A stretch of DNA of 64,000 bases from Pandoraea pnomenusa. Lineage in GTDB: Bacteria > Pseudomonadota > Gammaproteobacteria > Burkholderiales > Burkholderiaceae. Positions 50,412 through 59,654 of the stretch are shown here, piece after piece. The first letter of the stretch is position 1. Every line of letters begins with the position of its first letter. The notes under the pieces were generated by a model, which saw only the letters and a list, made by a program, of their open reading frames with translations, had not been told where the DNA came from and did not search any database. Location: contig NZ_CP009553.3 of the NCBI RefSeq assembly GCF_000767615.3, positions 2,976,001 through 3,040,000 of the forward strand, given 5' to 3'. The translations under genes and the position numbers were made by a program.

Positions 50412-51578
50412 ATGAGCGACTCGGCAACCCCTCAATCGAATCAACCGTTCCTGCCGTTCACGCGGCCGAGCATCGACGACGCCACCATCGCCGGCGTGAC
50501 CGAGGTGCTGCGCTCGGGCTGGATCACCTCGGGCCCGCAGGTGCAGGCCTTCGAGAAGGCGCTGTCCGAATATTTCGGCAACCGCCCCGTGCGCGTCTTC
50601 AATTCGGGCACCGCAACGCTTGAAATCGGGCTGCGCATCGCGGGCGTCAAGGGTGGCGACGAAGTCATCACCACGCCGCTGTCGTGGGTTGCCACGTCCA
50701 ACGTCATTCTCGAAGTGGGCGCCACGCCCGTGTTCGTCGACGTGGACCCCGTCACGCGCAATCTGGATCTCGATCTGCTCGAAAAGGCAATCACGCCCCG
50801 CACGCGCGCGATCATCCCCGTCTATCTGGCGGGACTGCCCCTCGACATGGATCGTCTGTACGACATCGCGCGCCGGCACGGGCTGCGCGTGATCGAGGAC
50901 GCCGCGCAGGCCATGGGCTCGACGTGGCGCGGCGAGCGCATTGGCGCCATCGGCGACCTGGTGTCGTTCAGCTTTCACGCCAACAAGAACCTGACCTCGA
51001 TCGAGGGCGGCGCACTCGTGTTCAACAATGAAGACGAAGCGCGTCTGGCGGAAAAGTACCGCCTGCAGGGTGTGACCCGTACGGGCTTCGACGGCATGGA
51101 CGTGGACGTGCTTGGCGGAAAATACAACCTGACGGACGTTGCCGCACGCGTGGGACTTGGCCAGATGCCGCATCTGGCGCAGTTCAACCGCCGCCGCACG
51201 GCGCTGGCACAGTGCTATTTCGACACGCTCGCGGGCGGACCGGCCGTGGCGCTCGGGCTCGGCCTGCCGCCGGCCGACTTCACGAATTCGAACTGGCACA
51301 TGTTCCAGATCGAACTGCCGCTCGACAAGCTCACGATCGACCGCGCCGGCTTCATGGAAAAGCTCAAATCACGCGGCATCGGCAGCGGCGTTCACTACCC
51401 GGCCATCCACCTGTTTACAATGTACCGGGCGCTTGGCTTCCATGAGGGGCAGTTCCCGAACGCGGAACGTCTCGGCCGCGCGATTCTCACGCTGCCGCTT
51501 TTCCCCGCCATGACGAATGCCGACGTCGCTCGCGTCTGCGAAGCCGTTAACGCCATTTGCGCTGATCATCAAAAATGA
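50412..51578 (+). CDS. arnB: UDP-4-amino-4-deoxy-L-arabinose aminotransferase
   Basis: A DegT/DnrJ/EryC1-type PLP enzyme of 388 residues that aminates UDP-4-keto-pentose to UDP-Ara4N with glutamate. The PLP lysine is Lys192 in FHANKNLTSIEGGALV. FNSGTATLEIGLRIAG and VIEDAAQAMGSTWRG are family motifs. ATG 51575 of arnC overlaps its stop. Without the arn context it would be called a generic sugar aminotransferase. Confidence 0.94.
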   Translation: MSDSATPQSNQPFLPFTRPSIDDATIAGVTEVLRSGWITSGPQVQAFEKALSEYFGNRPVRVFNSGTATLEIGLRIAGVKGGDEVITTPLSWVATSNVILEVGATPVFVDVDPVTRNLDLDLLEKAITPRTRAIIPVYLAGLPLDMDRLYDIARRHGLRVIEDAAQAMGSTWRGERIGAIGDLVSFSFHANKNLTSIEGGALVFNNEDEARLAEKYRLQGVTRTGFDGMDVDVLGGKYNLTDVAARVGLGQMPHLAQFNRRRTALAQCYFDTLAGGPAVALGLGLPPADFTNSNWHMFQIELPLDKLTIDRAGFMEKLKSRGIGSGVHYPAIHLFTMYRALGFHEGQFPNAERLGRAILTLPLFPAMTNADVARVCEAVNAICADHQK

Positions 51579-52606
51579 ATTGTCCACAACTCTCCGTCGT
51601 CATCCCGGTTTATAACGAAGAGGCCGGCCTCGCCGCGCTCTTCGCCCGGCTGTACCCGGCCCTCGACCAGTTGGGTGTGACTTACGAAGTGGTGTTCGTC
51701 AACGACGGCAGCCGCGACCGCTCGGCCGCGCTGCTTGCCGAACAATATCGCGCGCGTCCCGACGTCACGCGCGTGGTGCTGTTCAACGGCAACTACGGCC
51801 AGCACATGGCCATCCTGGCCGGCTTCGAACATACCCGCGGCGAATGGGTCGTCACGCTCGACGCCGACCTGCAGAACCCGCCCGAGGAAATCGGCAAACT
51901 CGTCGCGCAACTGGCGGCCGGTCACGACTACGTCGGCACCGTGCGCATGAATCGTCAGGACACCTGGTTCCGCCGCAATGCCTCGCGCGCCATGAACCGT
52001 CTTCGCGAGCGCATCACCCGCATTCGCATGACCGACCAGGGTTGCATGCTGCGCGGCTACAGCCGCCACATCGTCGACACGGTCAATCAGTGTCGCGAAA
52101 TCAACACGTTCATTCCGGCGCTGGCGTACACCTTCGCGCAGAACCCCACCGAAGTGGACGTCGCCCACGAGGAGCGCTTTGCGGGCGAGTCGAAGTACTC
52201 GCTCTACAGTCTGATCCGCCTGAATTTCGACCTCGTCACCGGCTTCTCGGTCGTACCGCTGCAATGGCTGTCGGGCGTGGGCATCACGTTGTCGGTGGCC
52301 TCGGGCCTGCTGTTCGTCGTGCTCATCGCGCGACGCTTCATTTTCGGCTCCGAAGTCCAGGGCGTGTTCACGCTGTTCGCCGTCACGTTCTGCTTGCTGG
52401 GTGTGATTCTGTTCGGCATGGGCCTGCTCGGCGAGTACATCGGTCGCATCTACCAGCAAGTCCGCCAGCGCCCGCGCTATCTGGTGCAGGCCGTGCTCGA
52501 AGCCCCGCCGGCCGGTCGTGCGGGCAGCGGCGCGAACACGGCCGAGCCGGGCGTCGCCCAGGCGCAGGCCGCCAGTGCCGCCGAGCTGGGATCGCAAACG
52601 TCATGA
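51575..52606 (+). CDS. arnC: Undecaprenyl-phosphate 4-deoxy-4-formamido-L-arabinose transferase
   Basis: A GT2 glycosyltransferase of 343 residues that loads formyl-Ara4N onto undecaprenyl phosphate. The N-terminal GT-A domain shows VVIPVYNEEAGL, VNDGSRDRS and LDADLQNPPEE. Two membrane helices lie at about 235-320 (PLQWLSGVGITLSVASGLLF and TLFAVTFCLLGVILFGMGLL). The C-terminal 30 residues are Ala/Gly-rich. It overlaps both neighbours by ATGA. Confidence 0.94.
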   Translation: MNCPQLSVVIPVYNEEAGLAALFARLYPALDQLGVTYEVVFVNDGSRDRSAALLAEQYRARPDVTRVVLFNGNYGQHMAILAGFEHTRGEWVVTLDADLQNPPEEIGKLVAQLAAGHDYVGTVRMNRQDTWFRRNASRAMNRLRERITRIRMTDQGCMLRGYSRHIVDTVNQCREINTFIPALAYTFAQNPTEVDVAHEERFAGESKYSLYSLIRLNFDLVTGFSVVPLQWLSGVGITLSVASGLLFVVLIARRFIFGSEVQGVFTLFAVTFCLLGVILFGMGLLGEYIGRIYQQVRQRPRYLVQAVLEAPPAGRAGSGANTAEPGVAQAQAASAAELGSQTS

Positions 52607-53526
52607 GCGCTCAGACCCCCAACACCGCCCGCGCCGTCGTCTTCGCCTATCACAACGTTGGTGTTCGCTGTCTGCAAGTGCTGCTCGCACGCGGCGTCGA
52701 TGTCGCGCTTGTGGTCACGCATCAGGACAATCCGAACGAGAACATCTGGTTCGGCAGCGTTGCCGGCGTCGCCGCCGAGCACGGCATCCCGGTCGTCACC
52801 CCCGACGACCCCGCCGATCCCGCGCTCGCCGCGCGCATCCGCGAGGCTGCACCGGATTACATCTTTTCCTTCTACTACCGCCACATGATCCCGGTGACGG
52901 TGCTGGAGATCGCCCCGCGCGGCGCCTTCAACATGCACGGCTCGCTGCTGCCGAAGTACCGGGGACGCGTGCCGGTGAACTGGGCGGTTTTGCGCGGCGA
53001 AACGGAAACCGGCGCCACGTTGCACGAAATGGCCGCAAAACCCGATGCCGGCGCGATTATCGACCAGACGGCCGTGCCCATCCTGCCAGACGATACGGCG
53101 GGCATGGTGTTCGAGAAGGTCACCGTGGCCGCCGAGCAAACCCTCTGGCGCTGCCTGCCGGGCCTGATGGCGGGCACGGCGCCGCGTCACGTCAACGAGC
53201 TCGCCTCGGGCAGCTACTTTGGCGGACGCAAGCCGGAGGACGGCCGGATCGACTGGTCGCAACCCGCGCAGCATGTCTACAACCTGGTTCGCGCCGTCGC
53301 CCCGCCCTATCCGGGAGCATTCACCGATCTGGCAGGCCGCCGCTGGGTGGTCGCACAGGCCCGTCTGTCACGCGCGCCGGCACCGGCCGGTTTGCCCTGC
53401 GGACTGCAAGTAGTGGATAATGCGCTCCTCGGCATTTGCGGCGACGGAAATGCCATCGCCATTCATGAACTAACGCTGGACGGCAAGCCTGTCACGCCGG
53501 AACAGTTTTCCCAGCTCAATCACTGA
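52603..53526 (+). CDS. Free-standing formyltransferase (ArnA N-terminal domain)
   Basis: Transfers formyl from 10-formyl-THF to UDP-Ara4N; 307 residues. It equals the first domain of E. coli ArnA, here a separate gene. The active site N-x-H is Asn110 and His112 in FNMHGSLLPKYRGRVPVNW, followed by KPDAGAIIDQ with the catalytic Asp. A small OB-like C-terminal domain follows at about 205-305. It overlaps arnC by ATGA and precedes the decarboxylase by 7 bp. Confidence 0.93.
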   Translation: MSAQTPNTARAVVFAYHNVGVRCLQVLLARGVDVALVVTHQDNPNENIWFGSVAGVAAEHGIPVVTPDDPADPALAARIREAAPDYIFSFYYRHMIPVTVLEIAPRGAFNMHGSLLPKYRGRVPVNWAVLRGETETGATLHEMAAKPDAGAIIDQTAVPILPDDTAGMVFEKVTVAAEQTLWRCLPGLMAGTAPRHVNELASGSYFGGRKPEDGRIDWSQPAQHVYNLVRAVAPPYPGAFTDLAGRRWVVAQARLSRAPAPAGLPCGLQVVDNALLGICGDGNAIAIHELTLDGKPVTPEQFSQLNH

Positions 53527-53533
53527 CCGCAAT

Positions 53534-54583
53534 ATGAAAAAAGTCCTGATTCTCGGTGTCAACGGGTTCATCGGCCACCATCTGTCGAAGCGCATCCTGG
53601 AGACGACCGACTGGGAAGTTTATGGCATGGACATGCTCACCGATCGCCTCGGCGATCTGGTCAACCACGAGCGCATGCACTTCTTCGAAGGCGACATCAC
53701 GATCAACAAGGAGTGGGTCGAGTATCACATCCGCAAGTGCGACGTGATCCTGCCGCTCGTCGCCATCGCCACGCCGGCCACGTATGTAAAGGCGCCGCTG
53801 CGCGTGTTCGAACTCGACTTCGAGGCGAACCTGCCGATCGTGCGCTCGGCCGTGAAGTACGGCAAGCACCTGGTGTTCCCGTCGACCTCCGAGGTCTACG
53901 GCATGTGCACCGACAGCGAATTCGATCCGGAAAACTCGCCGCTGATCTACGGCCCCATCAACAAGCCGCGCTGGATCTACGCCTGCTCCAAGCAACTCAT
54001 GGACCGCGTGATCTGGGGCTATGGCATGCAGGAAGGCCTGAACTTCTCGCTGTTCCGCCCGTTCAACTGGATCGGCGCCGGCCTGGACTCGATCTACACG
54101 CCGAAGGAAGGTTCGTCGCGCGTGGTCACGCAGTTCCTCGGTCACATCGCCCGCGGCGAGAACATCAGTCTGGTCGACGGTGGCCATCAGAAGCGCGCCT
54201 TTACCGACATCGACGACGGTATCGACGCCCTGGTGCGCATCATCGACAACAAGGACAACGTTGCCAGCGGCAAGATCTACAACATCGGCAACCCGAAGAA
54301 CAACTTCTCGGTGCGCGAGCTGGCCAACATGATGCTCAAACTCGCGGCCGAATTCCCGGAATACGCCGAGACCGCCAAGAAGGTGCAGCTCGTCGAAACG
54401 TCGTCGGGCGCCTACTACGGTAACGGCTACCAGGACGTGCAGAACCGCGTGCCGAAGATCGACAACACGATGCAGGAACTTGGCTGGGCGCCGACCACGT
54501 CGATGGACGACGCGCTGCGCAAGATTTTCGAAGCGTATCGCGGTCACGTTGCCGAAGCTCGCCGTCTGGTCGAGGGCGAATAA
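53534..54583 (+). CDS. UDP-glucuronate decarboxylase (ArnA C-terminal domain), separate gene
   Basis: An SDR-type NAD-dependent enzyme of 349 residues that oxidises and decarboxylates UDP-glucuronate to the 4-keto-pentose. The NAD motif GVNGFIGHHL (8-17), PSTSEVYGMC, Tyr149 and Lys153 in IYACSK, and the decarboxylation Arg in LFRPFNWIG are all present. In E. coli it is fused to the formyltransferase as ArnA; the split form is known in Burkholderia-type clusters. Confidence 0.94.
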   Translation: MKKVLILGVNGFIGHHLSKRILETTDWEVYGMDMLTDRLGDLVNHERMHFFEGDITINKEWVEYHIRKCDVILPLVAIATPATYVKAPLRVFELDFEANLPIVRSAVKYGKHLVFPSTSEVYGMCTDSEFDPENSPLIYGPINKPRWIYACSKQLMDRVIWGYGMQEGLNFSLFRPFNWIGAGLDSIYTPKEGSSRVVTQFLGHIARGENISLVDGGHQKRAFTDIDDGIDALVRIIDNKDNVASGKIYNIGNPKNNFSVRELANMMLKLAAEFPEYAETAKKVQLVETSSGAYYGNGYQDVQNRVPKIDNTMQELGWAPTTSMDDALRKIFEAYRGHVAEARRLVEGE

Positions 54584-54809
54584 CGCGATATTGCGCGCCA
54601 TTCCGCCTCATTCCGCGCTATCTCACGATATTCGCGAATGACCGCGGCAACGGTCCGGCCCGCCACTCAGGTGTTGCAGGCCGCGACGGTGGCACACGCA
54701 CTGCACGCCCGGTGCGCCCTTGGCGCATCGGGCGTTTTTCCATCGGCAATGGAATTCGACATTCCCGGCATCGCGTCGCATGCCTGCGATGCCCCACACA
54801 AGGGCGGCT

Positions 54810-55718
54810 ATGGCCAAGATTGTCCTGAAGATCGACGTCGACACGCTGCGCGGCACGCGTGAAGGCGTGCCCAACCTGCTCGCCGCGCTGGCGGAGCACC
54901 ATGCGCAGGCGACGTTCCTGTTCAGCCTCGGACCGGATCACACCGGGTGGGCGCTCAAGCGCGTCTTTCGCCCCGGTTTCCTGAAGAAAGTCTCGCGTAC
55001 GTCCGTCGTCGAACACTATGGATTCAAGACGCTGATGTACGGCACGCTCCTGCCCGGCCCGGACATCGGCCGCCGTGCGGCGGATGTGATGCGCACGGTG
55101 CAAGGCGCCGGCCACGAGACCGGCATCCACACGTGGGACCACACCTATTGGCAGGACAACGTGCGCACCCGAGACGCCGCCTGGACCCAGCGACAAATGT
55201 CGCAGGCATACGCGCGCTTCATGCAGATCTTTGGCACGCCGCCACTTACGCATGGTGCCGCGGGCTGGCAGATGAACAACGATGCCTTTCGCCAGATCGA
55301 TGCATGGGGCATGAAGTATGCGTCGGATGGTCGTGGACGTGCGCCGCACTATCCCATCGTCGACGGCGTGCGTCTGAATCACGTGCAAATGCCGACGACG
55401 CTGCCCACCGTCGACGAGCTGCTGGGCGTCGACGGCCGTGACATCAACGGTGTGGCCGAGCATCTGCTTGCCCTGACTCGCGATCCGGCGCAAGATCACG
55501 TGTTCACGTTGCATGCGGAGCTCGAAGGCCAGAAGCTGGCCCCGCTGTTCCGTCAGGTGCTGGCCGGATGGCGTCGCCAGGGGCACGATCTGGTGACCAT
55601 GGGCCAGTATTACGAGACGCTCGACCTCGCCGCGCTGCCCGCGCATCCGGTCGTCTGGGGTGAAATCCCGGGCCGCTCCGGCGATCTGATTCTCGAAGGC
55701 CGGGCGGCGAGCGCCTGA
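54810..55718 (+). CDS. arnD: 4-deoxy-4-formamido-Ara-undecaprenyl phosphate deformylase
   Basis: A polysaccharide-deacetylase-family enzyme of 302 residues that removes the formyl group before export. It opens KIVLKIDVDTLRGTREGVPNLL, with the metal Asp in KIDVD and the His pair in GHETGIHTWDHTYWQD. LTHGAAGWQMN is also typical. ATG 54810 has AAGGGCGG ahead. It is last in the arn set, 226 bp after the decarboxylase, so it may use its own signal as well. The 226-bp gap has no gene. Confidence 0.93.
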   Translation: MAKIVLKIDVDTLRGTREGVPNLLAALAEHHAQATFLFSLGPDHTGWALKRVFRPGFLKKVSRTSVVEHYGFKTLMYGTLLPGPDIGRRAADVMRTVQGAGHETGIHTWDHTYWQDNVRTRDAAWTQRQMSQAYARFMQIFGTPPLTHGAAGWQMNNDAFRQIDAWGMKYASDGRGRAPHYPIVDGVRLNHVQMPTTLPTVDELLGVDGRDINGVAEHLLALTRDPAQDHVFTLHAELEGQKLAPLFRQVLAGWRRQGHDLVTMGQYYETLDLAALPAHPVVWGEIPGRSGDLILEGRAASA

Positions 55719-55771
55719 GCCCCGATCCACTTCCCCGTTCCGGCCTCGCAAGGCCACCCAAGGAGACCATA

Positions 55772-56233
55772 GTGACGGTAGCCATCGACACCCTCGTGCC
55801 CGATTTCACCGCACCGGCCACCGGCGGCGATTTTTCGCTCAACGCGCATCGCGGCCAGAAAGTCGTGATCTATTTCTACCCGAAGGACAACACGCCCGGC
55901 TGCACCACGGAGGGCATGAACTTCCGTGACATGTACGACCAGTTTCAGGCAGCGGGTGCGCAGATCGTCGGCGTGTCGCGAGACAGCCTGCGCTCGCACG
56001 AGAACTTCCAGAAGAAGCTCGGGCTGCCCTTCCCGCTGATTTCGGACGCGGATGAAGCGGTGTGCCAGTTGTTCGGTGTCATCAAGTTGAAAAAACTGTA
56101 TGGCAAGGAACACATGGGCATCGAGCGCAGCACATTCCTGATCGACGAGAAAGGGGTATTGCGCCAGGAATGGCGTGGCGTGCGCGTGCCCGATCACGTC
56201 GCGGAAGTCCTGGCCGCCGTCCAGGCGCTCTGA
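55772..56233 (+). CDS. bcp: Thioredoxin-dependent peroxiredoxin, BCP/PrxQ type
   Basis: A peroxiredoxin of 153 residues that reduces hydroperoxides. The peroxidatic Cys44 is in DNTPGCTTEGMNF. The resolving Cys expected five residues later in E. coli-like Bcp is Met49, so it is a one-Cys variant or resolves through Cys98 (DEAVCQLFG). GTG 55772 has AAGGAGA at 55760-55766. It follows arnD by 53 bp, possibly read through. Confidence 0.94.
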   Translation: MTVAIDTLVPDFTAPATGGDFSLNAHRGQKVVIYFYPKDNTPGCTTEGMNFRDMYDQFQAAGAQIVGVSRDSLRSHENFQKKLGLPFPLISDADEAVCQLFGVIKLKKLYGKEHMGIERSTFLIDEKGVLRQEWRGVRVPDHVAEVLAAVQAL

Positions 56234-56409
56234 TCGGTCGCGTCCGGCGACGGCGTTGTCCCGTGCCTGTTGCAACCAGGCCGGTGGCGCCCGCCGGCAA
56301 GGGCATTCAACGCTATACAAGCACGGCGAGAGACGATATAGTCAGCCGTAATGATCAAGCGCATTGAACGAGACTATTGCAGGCGTCGCCAAGGCGGCGC
56401 CTTCAGCCA

Positions 56410-56447
56410 AGCCGCCTCTCCGGTGCGTCCGGGCAGGCGGCTTTTTT
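56410..56447 (+). terminator. Terminator between bcp and phoH
   Basis: The stem AGCCGCCT (56410-56417) / AGGCGGCT (56435-56442) has a 17-nt loop and then TTTTT. It lies about 175 bp after bcp and about 70 bp before the phoH start. It could end bcp transcripts or act inside a phoH leader. Confidence 0.7.
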
Positions 56448-56517
56448 GTTGCCGGGACGTGTTGCACCGCCGTCTGTCCCGGCCGAGTTGTGTTGTGTTT
56501 TCTTGAACGGGAAATCT

Positions 56518-58272
56518 ATGCCATTGCCATCGGCGCCGACCAAACCGGGCTCGCTGCTTGCCCCGGAACAATTCCCCACTCGCCTCAAACCTTCGCGCAC
56601 GGAGGCCAAGAAACCGATCCCCTCGTCTGAACAACATGCACTGGGCGAGACGTCCGGTGCAGCGGGTACCGCCGGATCCCCCGGCACGGCCGAACTGAAG
56701 GTTGTCCCCAAGACACCCCCAGCGACGCAGACTGCACCACAACCGTCGCCCGTCGCACGCTCGCCCCAGTCGCCGCCGTCGACAGACTCTGCCGGCGCGT
56801 CCACCTCGCTCAAGGCGGTGAAGCCGTCGGTGGCGGGCCCGGGCTCGAAGCGCGCACGCAACAAGGATATGGAACCGGCCAAGCTCTTCGTGCTCGACAC
56901 GAACGTGCTCATGCACGATCCGAGCAGCCTGTTCCGCTTCGAAGAGCACGACGTCTATCTTCCGATGATGACGTTGGAAGAGCTCGACAATCACAAGAAG
57001 GGTATGTCGGAAGTGGCGCGCAATGCGCGTCAGGTGAGCCGCACGCTCGACGGGCTGGTCGCGGAAAGCGGCACGAAGTCGATGTCCGAAGGCATTCCGC
57101 TTTCGCGCCTCGGCAACAAGGACGCCACCGGACGCCTGTACTTCCAGACCGACCTGCCCGAGGTACCGCCGCTCGAAGGACTGCCGCAGGGCAAAGCCGA
57201 CAACCAGATTCTGGGCGTCGTGCGTGCCTTGCAGGACAAGTTCCACGATCGACAGGTCGTGCTGGTGTCGAAAGACATCAACATGCGCGTCAAGGCGCAC
57301 GCGCTCGGCCTGCCCGCGGAAGATTACTTCAACGACAAGGTGCTCGAAGACAGCGATCTGCTGTACTCGGGCGTGATGGCCCTGCCGCCGGATTTCTGGA
57401 CCAAGCACGGCAAGGGCATGGAAAGCTGGCAGGACAACCGGACCGGCACCACCTTCTACCGCATTACCGGCCCGCTGTGCGCCAATTTCCTCATCAACCA
57501 GTTCGTCTACCTGGAGACGAACAACGGCGAGGCGCCCTTCTACGCGCAAGTCAGGGAAATCAACGGCAAGACAGCGCTGCTCCAAACGCTGCGCGACTAC
57601 GGACACCACAAGAACAACGTGTGGGGTATCACGGCGCGCAATCGCGAACAGAACTTCGCGCTGAACCTGCTGATGAATCCCGAGGTCGACTTCATCACGC
57701 TGCTCGGCCAGGCAGGCACGGGCAAGACACTGCTCGCCCTGGCCGCCGGGCTGGCGCAGACACTCGACGAGAAACGCTACAACGAGATCATCATCACGCG
57801 CGCCACCGTGCCTGTCGGTGAAGACATCGGTTTCCTGCCGGGTACCGAGGAAGAGAAGATGCAACCGTGGATGGGCGCGTTCGACGACAACCTCGAAGTG
57901 CTGCAGAAGACCGACGACTCCGCCGGTGAATGGGGTCGCGCGGCCACGCAGGAGCTGATTCGCTCGCGACTCAAGGTCAAGAGCATGAACTTCATGCGCG
58001 GTCGCACGTTCGTGAACAAGTTCGTCATCATCGACGAGGCGCAGAACCTCACGCCAAAGCAGATGAAGACGCTCGTCACGCGCGCCGGCCCCGGCACCAA
58101 GCTGATCTGCCTGGGCAACATCGCGCAGATCGATACGCCGTACCTCACCGAAGGCAGCTCGGGGCTCACCTACGTGGTGGACCGCTTCAAGGGCTGGGGA
58201 CACAGCGGACATGTCACGCTCGCTCGCGGCGAACGCTCTCGCCTGGCCGATTACGCCGCCGAGATTCTCTGA
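56518..58272 (+). CDS. PIN-PhoH fusion ATPase (PhoH2-like)
   Basis: A 584-residue protein. An N-terminal Ser/Pro/Thr-rich segment (1-115) is followed by a PIN nuclease domain, with Asp127 in LDTNVLMHDPSSL, MTLEELDNHKKG and VSKDINMRVKA. Last is a PhoH ATPase with Walker A GQAGTGKT at 397-404 and FVIIDEAQNLTP (Walker B). PhoH2-type proteins are RNA helicase/RNases in some bacteria; the role here is unknown. ATG 56518 is used; a start at 56377 would run through the terminator hairpin. Confidence 0.92.
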   Translation: MPLPSAPTKPGSLLAPEQFPTRLKPSRTEAKKPIPSSEQHALGETSGAAGTAGSPGTAELKVVPKTPPATQTAPQPSPVARSPQSPPSTDSAGASTSLKAVKPSVAGPGSKRARNKDMEPAKLFVLDTNVLMHDPSSLFRFEEHDVYLPMMTLEELDNHKKGMSEVARNARQVSRTLDGLVAESGTKSMSEGIPLSRLGNKDATGRLYFQTDLPEVPPLEGLPQGKADNQILGVVRALQDKFHDRQVVLVSKDINMRVKAHALGLPAEDYFNDKVLEDSDLLYSGVMALPPDFWTKHGKGMESWQDNRTGTTFYRITGPLCANFLINQFVYLETNNGEAPFYAQVREINGKTALLQTLRDYGHHKNNVWGITARNREQNFALNLLMNPEVDFITLLGQAGTGKTLLALAAGLAQTLDEKRYNEIIITRATVPVGEDIGFLPGTEEEKMQPWMGAFDDNLEVLQKTDDSAGEWGRAATQELIRSRLKVKSMNFMRGRTFVNKFVIIDEAQNLTPKQMKTLVTRAGPGTKLICLGNIAQIDTPYLTEGSSGLTYVVDRFKGWGHSGHVTLARGERSRLADYAAEIL

Positions 58273-58310
58273 CGACGTTACGCGGTAAGCGAGCTGCCAT
58301 GCTCGAGACG

Positions 58311-58336
58311 ACGGCGCCTTCGGGCGCCGTTTTTTT
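58311..58336 (+). terminator. phoH terminator
   Basis: The stem ACGGCGCC (58311-58318) / GGCGCCGT (58323-58330) has a stable TTCG loop and a six-T run. It lies 38 bp after the phoH stop. Confidence 0.92.
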
Positions 58337-58501
58337 GCATCCTGTCAGCACCGCCGCCTCCCCGGCGGCATCCCGTCAGCAGGGCGCGTGGACGACGAAA
58401 TCGCCCCGGAAGTGGTGAATTTGTGACATCGATGCCACAGAATGTCCATGATTCGGCACTTATGCGATGCATTCGCGCAGCAAGCATCGTAAACTCGGCG
58501 C

Positions 58502-59359
58502 ATGCGAAACCAGCGCTCACTCAGCCCATCTCGCTTTGCGGCTCGCCACGCAACGTCGTTGGCGACGCTGCCCGGTGCGTCCTGGCGAAGTGTCGCCGTG
58601 CTGGCGCTCACGCTGCTGGTTGCGGCTTGTTCGTCCGGTCCTGCGATCAGATCGGGCAGCAGTGCCAACTATGGCAACCGCACGATGGGCCCCGAGCACA
58701 GCGCCGGCCAGGAGGAGATCACGCTCGAAGCGATGAGTCTCGTCGGCATTCCCTATCGCTACGGCGGCAACACCCCCGATTCCGGATTCGATTGCAGCGG
58801 TCTCGTGCGTTATGTGGTGGCGCGCGCCGCCGGCGTCAATCTGCCGCGCACCACGGCTGACATGAGCGGTGTCGGCACGGTGCTCGATCGCGACGAGCTC
58901 GCCTCCGGCGATCTTATCTTTTTCAATACGACCGGACGCGCGCACTCGCACGTCGGCATTTACGTCGGTCAGGGAAAATTCGTGCACGCACCGAACACAG
59001 GCGGGACAGTGCGTCTGGAGAGTCTCTACATCCCGTATTGGGCGAGACGGATCGACGGTGTGCGCCGCGTTGCAGCCAACAAGGCGCCCGCGGGGAATAC
59101 AACCTATGTGAACCGGACGCCGTCGCCCGCGCCTGTCGAGACGCAAAAGCCGAACGCGCCCGCCAGCATCGCTGCCTACACCGCCGGCACCCCCGTATCG
59201 CCGACGACTGCCGCACCGGCAAACCGGCCGCTCACGGCCTCGACATCCTCGCCGATGGATACCCCGCAGGTGTCGCCGCCGAGCAGCACAGCCAATCTCT
59301 CGACGCCGCCGTCGCAGGACGACGACCCCATCGCCCGATTCGCCAACAGTTCGATGTAG
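58502..59359 (+). CDS. NlpC/P60 (C40) lipoprotein peptidase
   Basis: A 285-residue secreted cell-wall hydrolase. A signal segment is followed by the lipobox LVAACSS with Cys43, predicting a lipoprotein. The NlpC/P60 domain (about 70-185) has catalytic Cys98 in FDCSGLV and His150 in SHVGIYVG. The C-terminal 95 residues are Thr/Ser/Pro-rich and probably a disordered wall-spanning tail. It cleaves stem peptides or crosslinks by family rule; the bond is not known. It ends one base before the convergent cupin gene. Confidence 0.93.
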   Translation: MRNQRSLSPSRFAARHATSLATLPGASWRSVAVLALTLLVAACSSGPAIRSGSSANYGNRTMGPEHSAGQEEITLEAMSLVGIPYRYGGNTPDSGFDCSGLVRYVVARAAGVNLPRTTADMSGVGTVLDRDELASGDLIFFNTTGRAHSHVGIYVGQGKFVHAPNTGGTVRLESLYIPYWARRIDGVRRVAANKAPAGNTTYVNRTPSPAPVETQKPNAPASIAAYTAGTPVSPTTAAPANRPLTASTSSPMDTPQVSPPSSTANLSTPPSQDDDPIARFANSSM

Positions 59360-59360
59360 T

Positions 59361-59624
59361 TCACCTGCGGCCGACGAGGTACATCACCCCTGTCGGTCCG
59401 TAGCGCTCGGCGTGCGGTTCGTTGGCGCGCAAGTGAAAGACGTCGCCCTCGCGGTAGACACGCTCGTGCGCGCCGACACGAATCGCTATCTCGCCCGACA
59501 GAATCAGCGCCTTTGCCTCGAAGGGATGCACGTGCACATCCAGATCGCCGGCGTCGCGCGTTACCGTCACCCGTTGCGTGAAGCCCTCGCGGTCCAGTTC
59601 TCGTTCGAATACGTCCCGTTGCAT
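59361..59624 (-). CDS. Small cupin-domain protein
   Basis: A single cupin barrel of 87 residues. Metal-binding motif HVHPFEAKALIL (His-x-His with later Glu) and HLRANEPHAERYG with a later His are present. ATG 59624 has AAGGAGG with ideal spacing; a GTG at 59627 is possible. Small cupins may be enzymes or sensors; the function is not known. A 35-codon ORF lies 30 bp upstream on the same strand and may form an operon with it. Confidence 0.85.
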   Translation of the reverse strand: MQRDVFERELDREGFTQRVTVTRDAGDLDVHVHPFEAKALILSGEIAIRVGAHERVYREGDVFHLRANEPHAERYGPTGVMYLVGRR

Positions 59625-59654
59625 CACTGCCTCCTTGCGGCGCAGGCGAGTGGG

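Noticed and set aside
56351..56505. Short ORF ahead of phoH
   Set aside because: It runs straight through the terminator hairpin and has no ribosome binding site.
56374..58212. Long minus-strand reading frame opposite phoH
   Set aside because: The PIN and PhoH motifs on the plus strand are intact, and the antisense protein has no motifs.
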